Assembly (NCBI GenBank): GCA_016937015.1
Contig: JAFGWT010000358.1
Location: 1-33,639, forward strand
Direction: 5' to 3'
Source of the DNA: Deltaproteobacteria bacterium
GTDB lineage: Bacteria > Myxococcota_A > Polyangia > JAAYKL01
DNA: 33,639 bases
Every line of letters starts with the position of its first letter. Within the stretch, counting starts at the first letter, position 1. Of the stretch, positions 26,367-33,639 are shown in pieces. The position numbers and the translations under genes are program-made. Below the pieces are notes generated by a model. That model saw only the letters and a list, made by a program, of their open reading frames with translations. It was not told the DNA's origin and did no database searches.

Positions 26367-28061
26367 CTACAGTTCGCGCGGATAACTCCAGGCCATGATG
26401 CCGCCTTCCATGACTTTTACATTGGTGTAGCCCGCGTGCTGCAGAATCAGCGCCGCTTCGTATCCCCTAAGTGAAATCTTGCAAAAACATATTATTTCGA
26501 TGCTTCTGTCCTGGGGCAGTTCATCCAGACGCTGTCGCAACGCCCCCAACGGTATCAGGACTTCACCAATGCCCAGACGCATCTGCTCATACTCATCGGG
26601 ACCACGCGCATCCAGTAGAAATGGGGGCTCGTTGCAACACAGTCTTTCCTTCACATATGCAGCCGTCACCCCCTGCATATGTCCATCCAGTTTATTCTGC
26701 ATAATATGCGCAGATGCAATGAAGTGGTCTATGGCCAGTGAAAACGGCGGCGCGTATGGCATATCCGCCACGGCAATATCGTCCACTGTCATCCCCCCTG
26801 TTATCGCCATCGCAGCGCTGGCAATCTGTTTGCTGACATCACCGGGGCCGATGCTCTGATATCCCAGAAGCCTGCGACTTTTTTTATCGACAATCAATTT
26901 ACTCACCAACAGTTTACCTTGCATAAAACCGGGTTTATCCGGGCTGGCGTTAATGATGGTCTCCGCATCCAGACCTATGGCCCGGGCCGTTGCCTCATTG
27001 ATGCCGGTGGCGCCCGCTGCATAATCAAACACCTGGCATATCCCCGTTAATATTGTCCCCTTAAACTCCGCATGATTGCCGTGAATGCAATTTGCAGCGG
27101 CAACCCTTCCCTGCAGATTTGCCAGATCACCAAACGGCGCATGCACCTGTTTGCCAGTCAATATGTGTCTCGTTTCAACGCAGTCTCCTGCCGCATAAAT
27201 ATCGGGGTCACTGGTCTGCATGTATTTATCCACCACAATGCCGCCGACATCGCCAATTTTCAGACCAGCCTTTTGCGCCAATGCCACATTGGGTGTCACA
27301 CCAATGGCTACAACCGCCAGTTCACAGGGGAGTTCGGTGCCATTTTGCAGCTTAACCCCGGACAATTTGCCATTTTCGCCAATAAATGCGCTGACGCCAT
27401 TATCCCGAATCACATGCACTTTTTTGGATTGTAAATGATTGGCAACCAGTCGAGATAAATCTGACGATAAAAATGTTAGAATCTGCGGCAGCATTTCAAC
27501 GATGGTCACTTCAATTCCAGCCAGTCGCAATGCCTCGCAGGTTTCAATTCCAATTAGACCACCACCAACCACAACCGCCCGGTGAATTTTTTTTTCGTCA
27601 CGAATTCTACGCAGATAATCCGCATCCTGTATGGACACCAGAGTCGTGACGCCGTCAAGTTCAATTCCGGAGACAGGCGGTTTCTTTGCTGTGGCGCCGG
27701 TGCACACAATCAGCTTGTCATAGTCAATCCACTGCGTGTCGCCCGACGGCAAATGCTGACAGCAAACGCGCTTTTGAGCCCGATCGATTTCAACGGCTTC
27801 GGTGCTCGTCAGAGCGGTGACATTTTTGGCTTTTTTAAAAAATCCGGGGTCCCGCGTAACACCGGTCGGTGTGGATAGCAGCATGTTCCTGTCGTCGAAA
27901 AATCCACCCACGTAGTATGGATATCCGCACGATGCCATAGACAAATCCGGGGATTTCTGAATCAGTGTGATTTTGGCGTCCATATCAAGACGTCTTGCCT
28001 TCGCTGCCACTTTGGGGCCCGCTGCGGACCCGCCAATTACAACAATCTTTTTCGCATCCAT
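26367..28061 (-). CDS. CoA-disulfide reductase/NADH oxidase-like flavoenzyme fused to rhodanese
   Basis: This is 564 residues from ATG 28061, preceded by AGGGA; an upstream ATG at 28085 is less likely. The N-terminal FAD fold is V-V-I-G-G-S-A-A-G. The redox Cys is C45 in S-M-A-S-C-G-Y-P-Y-Y, a single-Cys site as in CoA-disulfide reductase. The NAD(P)H fold is V-V-V-G-G-G-L-I-G-I-E, followed by I-Y-A-A-G-D and a dimerisation domain. The last about 100 residues are a rhodanese domain with C527-K-I-S-L-R532, a six-residue loop starting with the sulfur-carrying Cys. This layout matches NADH-dependent persulfide reductases (CoADR-Rhd). A likely role is handling CoA persulfides/polysulfide or thiol redox balance in the cytoplasm. 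Confidence 0.9.
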   Translation of the reverse strand: MDAKKIVVIGGSAAGPKVAAKARRLDMDAKITLIQKSPDLSMASCGYPYYVGGFFDDRNMLLSTPTGVTRDPGFFKKAKNVTALTSTEAVEIDRAQKRVCCQHLPSGDTQWIDYDKLIVCTGATAKKPPVSGIELDGVTTLVSIQDADYLRRIRDEKKIHRAVVVGGGLIGIETCEALRLAGIEVTIVEMLPQILTFLSSDLSRLVANHLQSKKVHVIRDNGVSAFIGENGKLSGVKLQNGTELPCELAVVAIGVTPNVALAQKAGLKIGDVGGIVVDKYMQTSDPDIYAAGDCVETRHILTGKQVHAPFGDLANLQGRVAAANCIHGNHAEFKGTILTGICQVFDYAAGATGINEATARAIGLDAETIINASPDKPGFMQGKLLVSKLIVDKKSRRLLGYQSIGPGDVSKQIASAAMAITGGMTVDDIAVADMPYAPPFSLAIDHFIASAHIMQNKLDGHMQGVTAAYVKERLCCNEPPFLLDARGPDEYEQMRLGIGEVLIPLGALRQRLDELPQDRSIEIICFCKISLRGYEAALILQHAGYTNVKVMEGGIMAWSYPREL

Positions 28062-28215
28062 TTTCCCTGCTCTCTTCATTTTCAAGTCAATCAGCTACAG
28101 AATAGAAATGATCCGTTCAGGCCATTTCGCAATTTGCTTAAAAAAGGAACGCAAAGCGTGTACCAGGGAAAATCCACTGGGCTACCAGAGTCGACAGTGT
28201 TCATTTCACCACACC

Positions 28216-28242
28216 TGAAACAATACGTTGCAAATTGTTTCA
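28216..28242. promoter_or_regulatory. Perfect 9-bp inverted repeat, candidate operator
   Basis: Arms TGAAACAAT and ATTGTTTCA are separated by 9 bp. It lies 40 bp after the stop of the RNA methyltransferase gene and about 155 bp before the flavoenzyme start. There is no T-run, so a terminator is unlikely. A second smaller repeat, AATGTG-CAC-CACATT, follows at 28245-28259. Confidence 0.4.
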
Positions 28243-28282
28243 CCAATGTGCACCACATTTAAAGGAATTCGAAATGTTGAAA

Positions 28283-28849
28283 TTAATAATCCGAGAGCAA
28301 CCTGTCCAGGGTGATTGCGACGGCGCTGCGCACTGACAGATGGTTCCAGTCTGCGGGGGTGCCAATGGGTTCCAGCAGCACATCCGAACGTTCAAGCACT
28401 TCACTGGCGAGTCCATATCCCGTTCCAAACAGTATAATATAAGGCACATCCGTATTGGTGTGAATGCGTTCGCGAAGCTGCCGGTAAGTGTACTCCTGTC
28501 CCAAATCCCGGGCGCAGGTGGAAACAATTACCGGCGTAACATCCCTCCCGGCGATAATCGTTTCAACCGCCTCATCAAGCGTACGGCTGATGTGCAGCAA
28601 ATTCATGGCCAGCGCGCGGGATGGAATCCGGGTGGCGCCATACCCTTCCTGCCAGTGGGCCACAATCCGTGACACCAGTTCAATCTGTGCGTCTAAAGGA
28701 GTGATCACATGATAACTGGTTACACCAAACGTTCGCGCGCTGCGGGCATTATCGTGAATATCAAGGTTGGTCACAGCAGTGGCAACCACATCGCCAGCTC
28801 GATTGACAACAGGATAATGCAATAGACAAATATGAATTTCCGGTTTCAT
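28283..28849 (-). CDS. SAM-dependent RNA methyltransferase family protein (PF09936-type)
   Basis: This 188-residue protein has the look of the SPOUT-like family often found beside or fused to TrmD: I-C-L-L-H-Y-P-V-V-N-R-A-G-D near 7-20, T-A-V-T-N-L-D-I-H-D-N-A-R-S-A-R-T-F-G-V (24-42), then L-F-G-T-G-Y-G-L-A-S-E-V (149-160) and L-S-V-R-S-A-V-A-I-T-L-D-R-L-L near the end. The last two are typical of the trefoil SAM site. Its ATG overlaps the trmD stop by four bases. The RNA target is not known for this family as far as I can say. It is the final gene of the rpsP operon here; rplS, common at this place, is absent. Confidence 0.85.
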   Translation of the reverse strand: MKPEIHICLLHYPVVNRAGDVVATAVTNLDIHDNARSARTFGVTSYHVITPLDAQIELVSRIVAHWQEGYGATRIPSRALAMNLLHISRTLDEAVETIIAGRDVTPVIVSTCARDLGQEYTYRQLRERIHTNTDVPYIILFGTGYGLASEVLERSDVLLEPIGTPADWNHLSVRSAVAITLDRLLSDY

Positions 28850-29580
28850 TTTTCAGGATGTCCTTTCAACGCATCGTTGAACAGCTTCCGATCCTTATCA
28901 CTCATTTCATATACGGCGAATAAATCAGGACGGGTCAGATACGTCCGCAGCAGTGATTGGCCACGTCTCCATTCAGCGATTTTCGCATGATTTCCCGAAA
29001 GCAGAATGTCCGGCACTCGCTGCCCATCAATTTCTTCGGGACGTGTGTATTGCGGGTATTCCAGTAACCCATTCGAAAAGGATTCTTCAACAGTGGAGTC
29101 GAGCTTTCCGATAACCCCGGGAATCAGCCTCGACACTGCTTCAATGACAGCCATGGCGGCTACTTCGCCACCGTTTAGTACAAAATCACCAATACTCAGC
29201 TGGTCGTCAAAGCGCTCCACAACTCGTTCATCAAGCCCTTCATAACGACCGCAAAACAGCAGCAAGGGTTTATCGAGCGCAGCAAAGCGCTGTGCCGTTG
29301 ATTGGGTAAACGGCTTTCCCTGGGGGGACAAAAAGACTTTATGACACACCGGCAAGTCGACCATTGCCCTAATTACAGGCTCCGCCATCATCACCATGCC
29401 TGGGCCACCGCCATAAGGTGAATCATCAACCGTTCGGTGGCGGTCCAATGCAAAATCCCGCACATTTAAAAAATCAAAACCGAGCAGTCCCCGCTCAACC
29501 GCTTTTCCAATCAGGCTGGTTTCCACAAAAGGCCGAAACAGTTCGGGAAACAACGTGGCAAGAATAAACCGATACATCAT
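28846..29580 (-). CDS. trmD: tRNA (guanine-N1)-methyltransferase TrmD
   Basis: This 244-residue protein makes m1G37 in tRNA. Motifs are F-P-E-L-F-R-P-F (12-19), D-R-H-R-T-V-D-D-S-P-Y-G-G-G-P-G-M-V-M (46-64), L-L-F-C-G-R-Y-E-G-L-D-E-R-V and S-I-G-D-F-V-L-N-G-G-E-V-A-A-M of the SPOUT knot, and G-L-L-E-Y-P-Q-Y-T-R-P-E further on. Length and motifs are normal. It starts with ATG overlapping the rimM stop (ATGA); the second ATG one codon later is possible. Confidence 0.97.
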   Translation of the reverse strand: MMYRFILATLFPELFRPFVETSLIGKAVERGLLGFDFLNVRDFALDRHRTVDDSPYGGGPGMVMMAEPVIRAMVDLPVCHKVFLSPQGKPFTQSTAQRFAALDKPLLLFCGRYEGLDERVVERFDDQLSIGDFVLNGGEVAAMAVIEAVSRLIPGVIGKLDSTVEESFSNGLLEYPQYTRPEEIDGQRVPDILLSGNHAKIAEWRRGQSLLRTYLTRPDLFAVYEMSDKDRKLFNDALKGHPEK

Positions 29581-30146
29581 TGTCCTTTCCCGGGAATTGC
29601 ATATATCGGCAAATCATCAATGTTTTTTACTTCAATGGTTTTTCCGGGGATATCCCTTCGCTCCACATATTCATCAACAAAAGGAATCTGGATTTCGCGT
29701 TCATCGCTTTCCACCGAGATGACCTCAATACCGCCCTGCGCGCGACTGTCCACTATTTTTCCTATGAATTGGCCCTCGCAAAAAACCTCTATTCCCATCA
29801 GGTCGGCCACATAGAACTCGTCCTCGTCAAGCACGGGCAACACATCCCTCGGCACCAGCAGCAACATCCCATTGAGTGCCTGAGCGCTGTCGCGATTTCG
29901 AACATCCTTTAATGACAATATGTGAAACCTGGGTCCCTGCTTTACATTGTGAACCTTAAACGGCGACAAATCACTGCCACTGCTTTCCGGGTGACGGAGG
30001 AATACCGAATCCAGCTGGTACACCGATTCGGACGACGGATTATGAAGAAACAGACGCATTTCGCCGTTGACACCGTGGGGGCGACCTATTTTACCCAATT
30101 CGATTAACTGGCAGGTGTCATCTGATATGCGAGGATCCTGATTCAA
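29577..30146 (-). CDS. rimM: 16S rRNA processing protein RimM
   Basis: This 189-residue protein assists 30S maturation. The N-terminal RimM domain has L-G-K-I-G-R-P-H-G-V-N-G-E-M-R-L-F (residues 17-33), and the PRC barrel has Y-V-A-D-L-M-G-I-E-V, S-R-A-Q-G-G-I-E-V-I and I-P-F-V-D-E-Y-V. The start is TTG at 30146 behind AGG; no ATG fits. It is 17 nt after khpA. Confidence 0.95.
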   Translation of the reverse strand: MNQDPRISDDTCQLIELGKIGRPHGVNGEMRLFLHNPSSESVYQLDSVFLRHPESSGSDLSPFKVHNVKQGPRFHILSLKDVRNRDSAQALNGMLLLVPRDVLPVLDEDEFYVADLMGIEVFCEGQFIGKIVDSRAQGGIEVISVESDEREIQIPFVDEYVERRDIPGKTIEVKNIDDLPIYAIPGKGQ

Positions 30147-30163
30147 GATGACCTACACTCGAA

Positions 30164-30400
30164 CTATTCAATGATGTCGAGTACGGACCTTTTTTGAAGC
30201 TTGGTAGACGCGGCACTTAAAATCGTACGCATTGCGCGAGCGGTACGCCCCTGTTTACCAATTACTTTTCCGAGATCCTCCCGGGCAACGCGTAACTCGA
30301 TCACAGAGGACTGTTCACCTTCAATTTCGCGAACAACGACTTCTTCTGGATTATCGACCAACGCTTTGGCCATATACTCGATTAATTCACTTGTCGACAT
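30164..30400 (-). CDS. khpA: KH-domain RNA-binding protein KhpA
   Basis: This is 78 residues from ATG 30400 (M-S-T-S-E-L-I-E-Y), preceded by GGAGG with good spacing; the longer frame from 30442 adds 14 residues that would contain that site. The KH motif is [16 protein letters not shown], with the GxxG loop G-K-Q-G. This protein is conserved beside rpsP and binds RNA with KhpB in some bacteria. The 148 bp between it and rpsP contain two runs of six and seven G on the transcript strand, which are unusual but unexplained. Confidence 0.95.
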   Translation of the reverse strand: MSTSELIEYMAKALVDNPEEVVVREIEGEQSSVIELRVAREDLGKVIGKQGRTARAMRTILSAASTKLQKRSVLDIIE

Positions 30401-30548
30401 ATCACTACCTCCAACATCAACATTCGTCGCGCCAGTGCGCATCAGCTCTCATTTTGGATCGCTGATAGATTGTGCCCCCCCAAACTAGCTCGACCCCCCT
30501 GTGATGGAGGCAACAAACACAGGGTTTTGTTACTGGTCGGCTAAAATT

Positions 30549-30803
30549 TTACGCCTTCTGCCCTTGCTGACGTTTAATAATCTCGCTGACAGTCTGGCTT
30601 ACCTGCGCACCGTTGTTTTTCCAGAAATCAACTCTGTCCGCTTTAAGAGTCACCTGAGCAGGTTCTACAGTTGGTGCATAGGTTCCCAGAACTTCGAGAT
30701 AACGTCCGTCTCTGGGACTTCTTTCGTCGGTAGCTACGATTCTGTAGAACGGCTTTCCTTTTTTACCTTTGCGTGTAAGTCGAATTTTAACAGCCATATT
30801 CAC
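30549..30803 (-). CDS. rpsP: 30S ribosomal protein S16
   Basis: This 84-residue protein begins [20 protein letters not shown], typical of S16, with [12 protein letters not shown] and [11 protein letters not shown]. It starts behind AAGGA. It is the first gene of the operon rpsP-khpA-rimM-trmD-methyltransferase. Confidence 0.98.
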   Translation of the reverse strand: MNMAVKIRLTRKGKKGKPFYRIVATDERSPRDGRYLEVLGTYAPTVEPAQVTLKADRVDFWKNNGAQVSQTVSEIIKRQQGQKA

Positions 30804-30909
30804 ATATTCCTTCCGTAAACTACCAGCGCATGTTTTAAGATGATGCGCTAGTATAAACTTATTTAATTAAAAATTTAAAGCAGAATCTGCTCAAAATAAC
30901 GAAACGTCG

Positions 30910-30938
30910 CAATATCCCGCAATCTGACATAATGTCAA
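30910..30938 (-). promoter_or_regulatory. Putative rpsP operon promoter overlapped by a palindrome
   Basis: On the minus strand a perfect -35, TTGACA (30938-30933), is followed after 17 bp by ATATTG (30915-30910). The -35 lies inside the perfect palindrome TGACATAATGTCA (30925-30937), so a bound protein would block RNA polymerase. The -10 is imperfect. Confidence 0.45.
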
Positions 30939-31049
30939 GACTGATTTACTGCTTTTCAGTAATATTTTCATCAAAATCGATTTTTATTTTTCCGCCACTC
31001 CTTTGATATTTACCGGGTTGAAAAAAACCGCTTTTTTTGAAACAAAGCG

Positions 31050-31078
31050 TTGTGTATTGTCGTAACCGGCTCTATACC
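31050..31078 (+). promoter_or_regulatory. Putative sigma-70-type promoter of hom
   Basis: TTGTGT (31050-31055) and TATACC (31073-31078) are separated by 17 bp. This leaves a leader of about 35-40 nt to the hom ATG. Confidence 0.45.
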
Positions 31079-31122
31079 ATTGAGACAAATGTCCGCGATA
31101 CAATGACAACAGGGAGATATGA

Positions 31123-32406
31123 ATGCATTCAGTTAATATCGGCATTATCGGTTTTGGAACAATTGGCACAGGAGTTGTCCGGATTCTCCAAAAGGACGCC
31201 GCCCTTTTGGAGAAAAAAAGTGGCCGCCCGATGAGATTGAAAAAAGTGGCGGATTTGCATTTCACTGAAAAGGCAGGAATTGACACTTCGGCATTTGTGC
31301 AAACCAGCGATGCAAACGATATAATCAGGGACCCAGAGATAGATATTGTAATTGAACTGATTGGTGGTGTGGAGCCAGCTGGCCAGTTTATCGCCGATGC
31401 TCTCAAAGCAAAAAAACACGTGATTACGGCGAACAAGGAACTAATTGCAAAACAGGGCGAAGAACTGTTCGGACTGGCCAGGGCCAACAACGTTAATCTG
31501 TTTTTTGAAGCATCCACCGGGGGCGGCATCCCAATAATCAACGCCCTCACCTGTTCACTGGCTGCCAATTCCTTTAGAAAGATTTACGGCATTTTAAATG
31601 GTACAACAAATTACATCCTTACAAAAATGTATCAGGAGGGAGCTGAATTTGAGGATGTCCTGAAAGAGGCTCAGGCGCTCGGCTTCGCAGAGGCAGACCC
31701 CTCATCGGACGTGGAGGGACACGACATCGCATATAAGCTGTGCATCCTGGCAACGATTGTATTTGACCACTTTTTCGATATTCAACAGATTTACCGTGAG
31801 GGAATTTCAGCGATTTCCAAACGGGATATAGAAATTGCCAAAGAATACGGGTACGTTATCAAAATGCTCGCCATCGGTGTCTCCCATGGAGAACAGGTTG
31901 AACTTCGGGTACATCCAGTCATGCTGCCCAATACGCATCCGCTGGCGTCAGTGAATGGTTCTTTTAATGCCGTCTTTGTTGACGGTGAAAACGTCGATGA
32001 GTCCATGTTTTATGGCCGAGGCGCCGGTGAGCTGCCAACAGCGTCCGCTGTCATGGGCGATGCAGTGGAAATCGCGCGATCGATGGATTATCCCAGGACC
32101 AGTGCCGCGCTTAATTTTGGTAGCAGTGAAAAGGAATTGCTGCCAATGGGAGAGATTGACAGTCAGTTTTATCTGCGCCTGGAAGTGAAGGACGAACCAG
32201 GTGTGCTTGCAGAAATCAGCCGTGTTTTTGGTGACAACAATGTAAGTATTCGGCTTGTTAAACAGGGTAATGTAGGTAAAAACAACGCTGAACTGAATAT
32301 CATGACGCACTCTGTTAAGGAATACCGGTTTCAAAACGCGGTGAAACACATACGGCAACTCGCGGCGGTCACTGACGTCTGCTCCATTCTCCGGATGGAA
32401 CTGTAA
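31123..32406 (+). CDS. hom: Homoserine dehydrogenase with C-terminal ACT domain
   Basis: This 427-residue protein reduces aspartate semialdehyde to homoserine for threonine/methionine synthesis. The nucleotide-binding loop is G10-F-G-T-I-G-T-G17. E-L-I-G-G-V-E-P-A and T-A-N-K-E-L-I-A follow near 85-110. The family signature is A-D192-P-S-S-D-V-E-G-H-D-I-A-Y-K206. The ACT domain (Y-L-R-L-E-V-K-D-E-P-G-V-L-A-E-I) fills about 350-427 and probably gives threonine feedback. The length is standard. GGGAG precedes ATG with good spacing. It is monocistronic as far as the window shows. Confidence 0.97.
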   Translation: MHSVNIGIIGFGTIGTGVVRILQKDAALLEKKSGRPMRLKKVADLHFTEKAGIDTSAFVQTSDANDIIRDPEIDIVIELIGGVEPAGQFIADALKAKKHVITANKELIAKQGEELFGLARANNVNLFFEASTGGGIPIINALTCSLAANSFRKIYGILNGTTNYILTKMYQEGAEFEDVLKEAQALGFAEADPSSDVEGHDIAYKLCILATIVFDHFFDIQQIYREGISAISKRDIEIAKEYGYVIKMLAIGVSHGEQVELRVHPVMLPNTHPLASVNGSFNAVFVDGENVDESMFYGRGAGELPTASAVMGDAVEIARSMDYPRTSAALNFGSSEKELLPMGEIDSQFYLRLEVKDEPGVLAEISRVFGDNNVSIRLVKQGNVGKNNAELNIMTHSVKEYRFQNAVKHIRQLAAVTDVCSILRMEL

Positions 32407-32583
32407 GTTTCGCTGTTTAAGCCTTTGCCCCATCGCGAAATTTCCAGCCCACCCTGCCACTCCCATGTCCAGCATCCGCAAAATAAATCTTCCCATGCGC
32501 ATCTTTCCATCTATTGATTTTTTTGCTGTATCCCCCATTTTGTTGTGGAATTTCTTCGACACATCTGTCTTATAATGCCGTAC

Positions 32584-33639
32584 ATGCGGTTACATTTCAT
32601 CATCTCTTCAGTTGTTAAAACTGTTGGAGTCTGCATTATCATCCTGTCTTTTGGATGCAGAAACGAAAATTCCGAGGTATACACCGTCTCGCCACGGACA
32701 ATCGAGACTTACGAAGATACAGTAATTGAAATTTGCGGGGAAGGTATTCAACCCCTGGTCAAACGCAATATGGGCTGTGGTGAATCGACACTTGAAACCA
32801 GGGAAAATTTCAGAGTCGACGTGCGAAAAATATTCAATCGCACTGATGACAGGTGGATTCGTCTACCTGATGTGCGATGGAATTGGCAGACTCAGTGTCT
32901 TGAAGCGCATCTGTCCAGGCAATTCATCACCGCGCGCCTCACGCGGGATATGCATTCCATGCGTGTCTATACACCGGACGGCAGCATGTACCCTCAACGC
33001 TATGCATTTGGTGTACTCATGCCTCGGGGCGAAAATACCGATACTGCCAGTGATACTGAATCCGCCAATAATTCACTGGACAGCGGCAACCCGGAAGATT
33101 CATCAACCCCGAGTGACACGCAGAGTGTCCCTGTGGATACCGATACGATACTCGTTGATACCAACATGAGCACCGCCGCGCCAATGCACCGAAACACAAT
33201 CGCATGGAAACCCACAAATGCTATCCAGATTGACGGAAAATTCACAGATTGGCCCACATCAGACGGTATTGCGCTTCCCAACAGTATCCATCGAATTATT
33301 TTACAAAAAGAGAATTCGCCACTAAACGCGCCGCCAGATGTTGAAACGGATCCATTCTGCACATTCGAACAAATGTGGGATTCGAAAAATCTGTACATTG
33401 GGATTCGGTGCAATGACGCCAGTCTCCAGACCGCGACCCGGAATACACTGACACGCGGCGATTCCATAGAAATCTATCTTGATGCTGAAAGCCTTCAGGC
33501 AGATAAAAGAATTGCATGGCCAATTCAAATTCGAATCGCTTACACTGGCGGCAACCAGGCGACCGTCCCATGGGACAGCACAGTTCCACTGCCTGGTTTG
33601 CGCTTTCAACAGACCGACATCGGCATCTCCAACGCCGCC
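32584..33639 (+). CDS. Lipoprotein with CBM9-like domain, C-terminus cut by window edge
   Basis: The frame is open from ATG 32584 to the right edge (at least 352 residues); an in-frame ATG at 32575 would add three residues. The signal ends L-S-F-G-C25. A first domain with several Cys and Trp (about 30-140) is followed by a linker rich in D, T, S and N (about 143-200), related in character to the Asp-Ser linkers elsewhere but not a DNA repeat. Next comes a CBM9-like sandwich: I-Q-I-D-G-K-F-T-D-W near 218-227, M-W-D-S-K-N-L-Y-I-G-I-R-C and R-G-D-S-I-E-I-Y-L-D-A. CBM9-like domains bind carbohydrate ends. The ribosome site is weak. Confidence 0.8.
   Translation, partial: MRLHFIISSVVKTVGVCIIILSFGCRNENSEVYTVSPRTIETYEDTVIEICGEGIQPLVKRNMGCGESTLETRENFRVDVRKIFNRTDDRWIRLPDVRWNWQTQCLEAHLSRQFITARLTRDMHSMRVYTPDGSMYPQRYAFGVLMPRGENTDTASDTESANNSLDSGNPEDSSTPSDTQSVPVDTDTILVDTNMSTAAPMHRNTIAWKPTNAIQIDGKFTDWPTSDGIALPNSIHRIILQKENSPLNAPPDVETDPFCTFEQMWDSKNLYIGIRCNDASLQTATRNTLTRGDSIEIYLDAESLQADKRIAWPIQIRIAYTGGNQATVPWDSTVPLPGLRFQQTDIGISNAA

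Larger units (their letters stand above)
30804..31122. other. Divergent intergenic region between rpsP and hom
   Basis: This is a 319-bp AT-rich region with no gene. It holds a putative rpsP promoter with an overlapping palindrome (30910-30938) and a putative hom promoter (31050-31078). Alternative rpsP -10 candidates exist, for example TATACT on the minus strand at 30850-30855, but without a good -35. Confidence 0.6.

Noticed and set aside
30469-30500. Two G-runs (six and seven) on the rpsP-khpA transcript as a G-quadruplex
   Set aside because: Only two runs are present; a quadruplex normally needs four.
31948-32562. 204-residue minus-strand frame over the hom 3' end
   Set aside because: It is antisense to the ACT and catalytic regions of hom, which have clear family motifs; no domain is visible.

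Overview
The window comes from a motile, Gram-negative, deltaproteobacteria/Myxococcota-like bacterium of roughly balanced base composition. This rests on lipoprotein signals with lipoboxes, a flagellar export/motor operon with a sigma-54-type promoter, and several secreted lipoproteins with long Asp-Ser/Asp-Thr linkers of the kind common in environmental deltaproteobacterial genomes. The exact lineage cannot be fixed from the sequence alone.

Layout. (1) 1-8860 is a surface/secreted accessory region: a large Cys/Trp-repeat lipoprotein cut by the left edge (minus), a Cys-rich lipoprotein with an Asp-Ser linker, a sulfatase-fold lipoprotein (minus) divergent from a formylglycine-generating-enzyme-like lipoprotein, a DUF4380-type protein and an SGNH-hydrolase lipoprotein. 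(2) 9006-17276 is one long minus-strand flagellar operon, in transcription order motA, motB, a second motB-like gene, fliL, fliM, fliN, fliO, fliP, fliQ, fliR, flhB, preceded by a good sigma-54 (-24/-12) promoter. (3) 17545-19845 is a divergent PAS histidine kinase with its response regulator. (4) 20103-26255 holds three large lipoproteins with Asp-Ser/Thr linkers: a CE1-like esterase, a metzincin-type protease and a BNR_4 protein resembling polysaccharide lyases. (5) 26367-28061 is a CoA-disulfide-reductase-like flavoenzyme fused to rhodanese. (6) 28283-30803 is the housekeeping operon rpsP-khpA-rimM-trmD-RNA methyltransferase. (7) 31123-32406 is homoserine dehydrogenase. (8) 32584 to the right edge is a partial lipoprotein with a CBM9-like domain.

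The most interesting signal is the stator locus. Next to a normal motA there are two MotB-type genes with complementary defects. One has an intact OmpA-like peptidoglycan-binding domain but lacks the membrane aspartate that carries ions. The other keeps that aspartate but has lost the peptidoglycan-binding residues. This suggests a heteromeric stator B-subunit with split functions. Other notable points are a sulfatase-fold enzyme with Thr at the nucleophile position beside a Cys-less FGE paralogue, a FliM lacking the GGxG motif, a FliO with a large N-terminal periplasmic-type domain, and near-identical Asp-Ser repeat DNA in five genes that could recombine.
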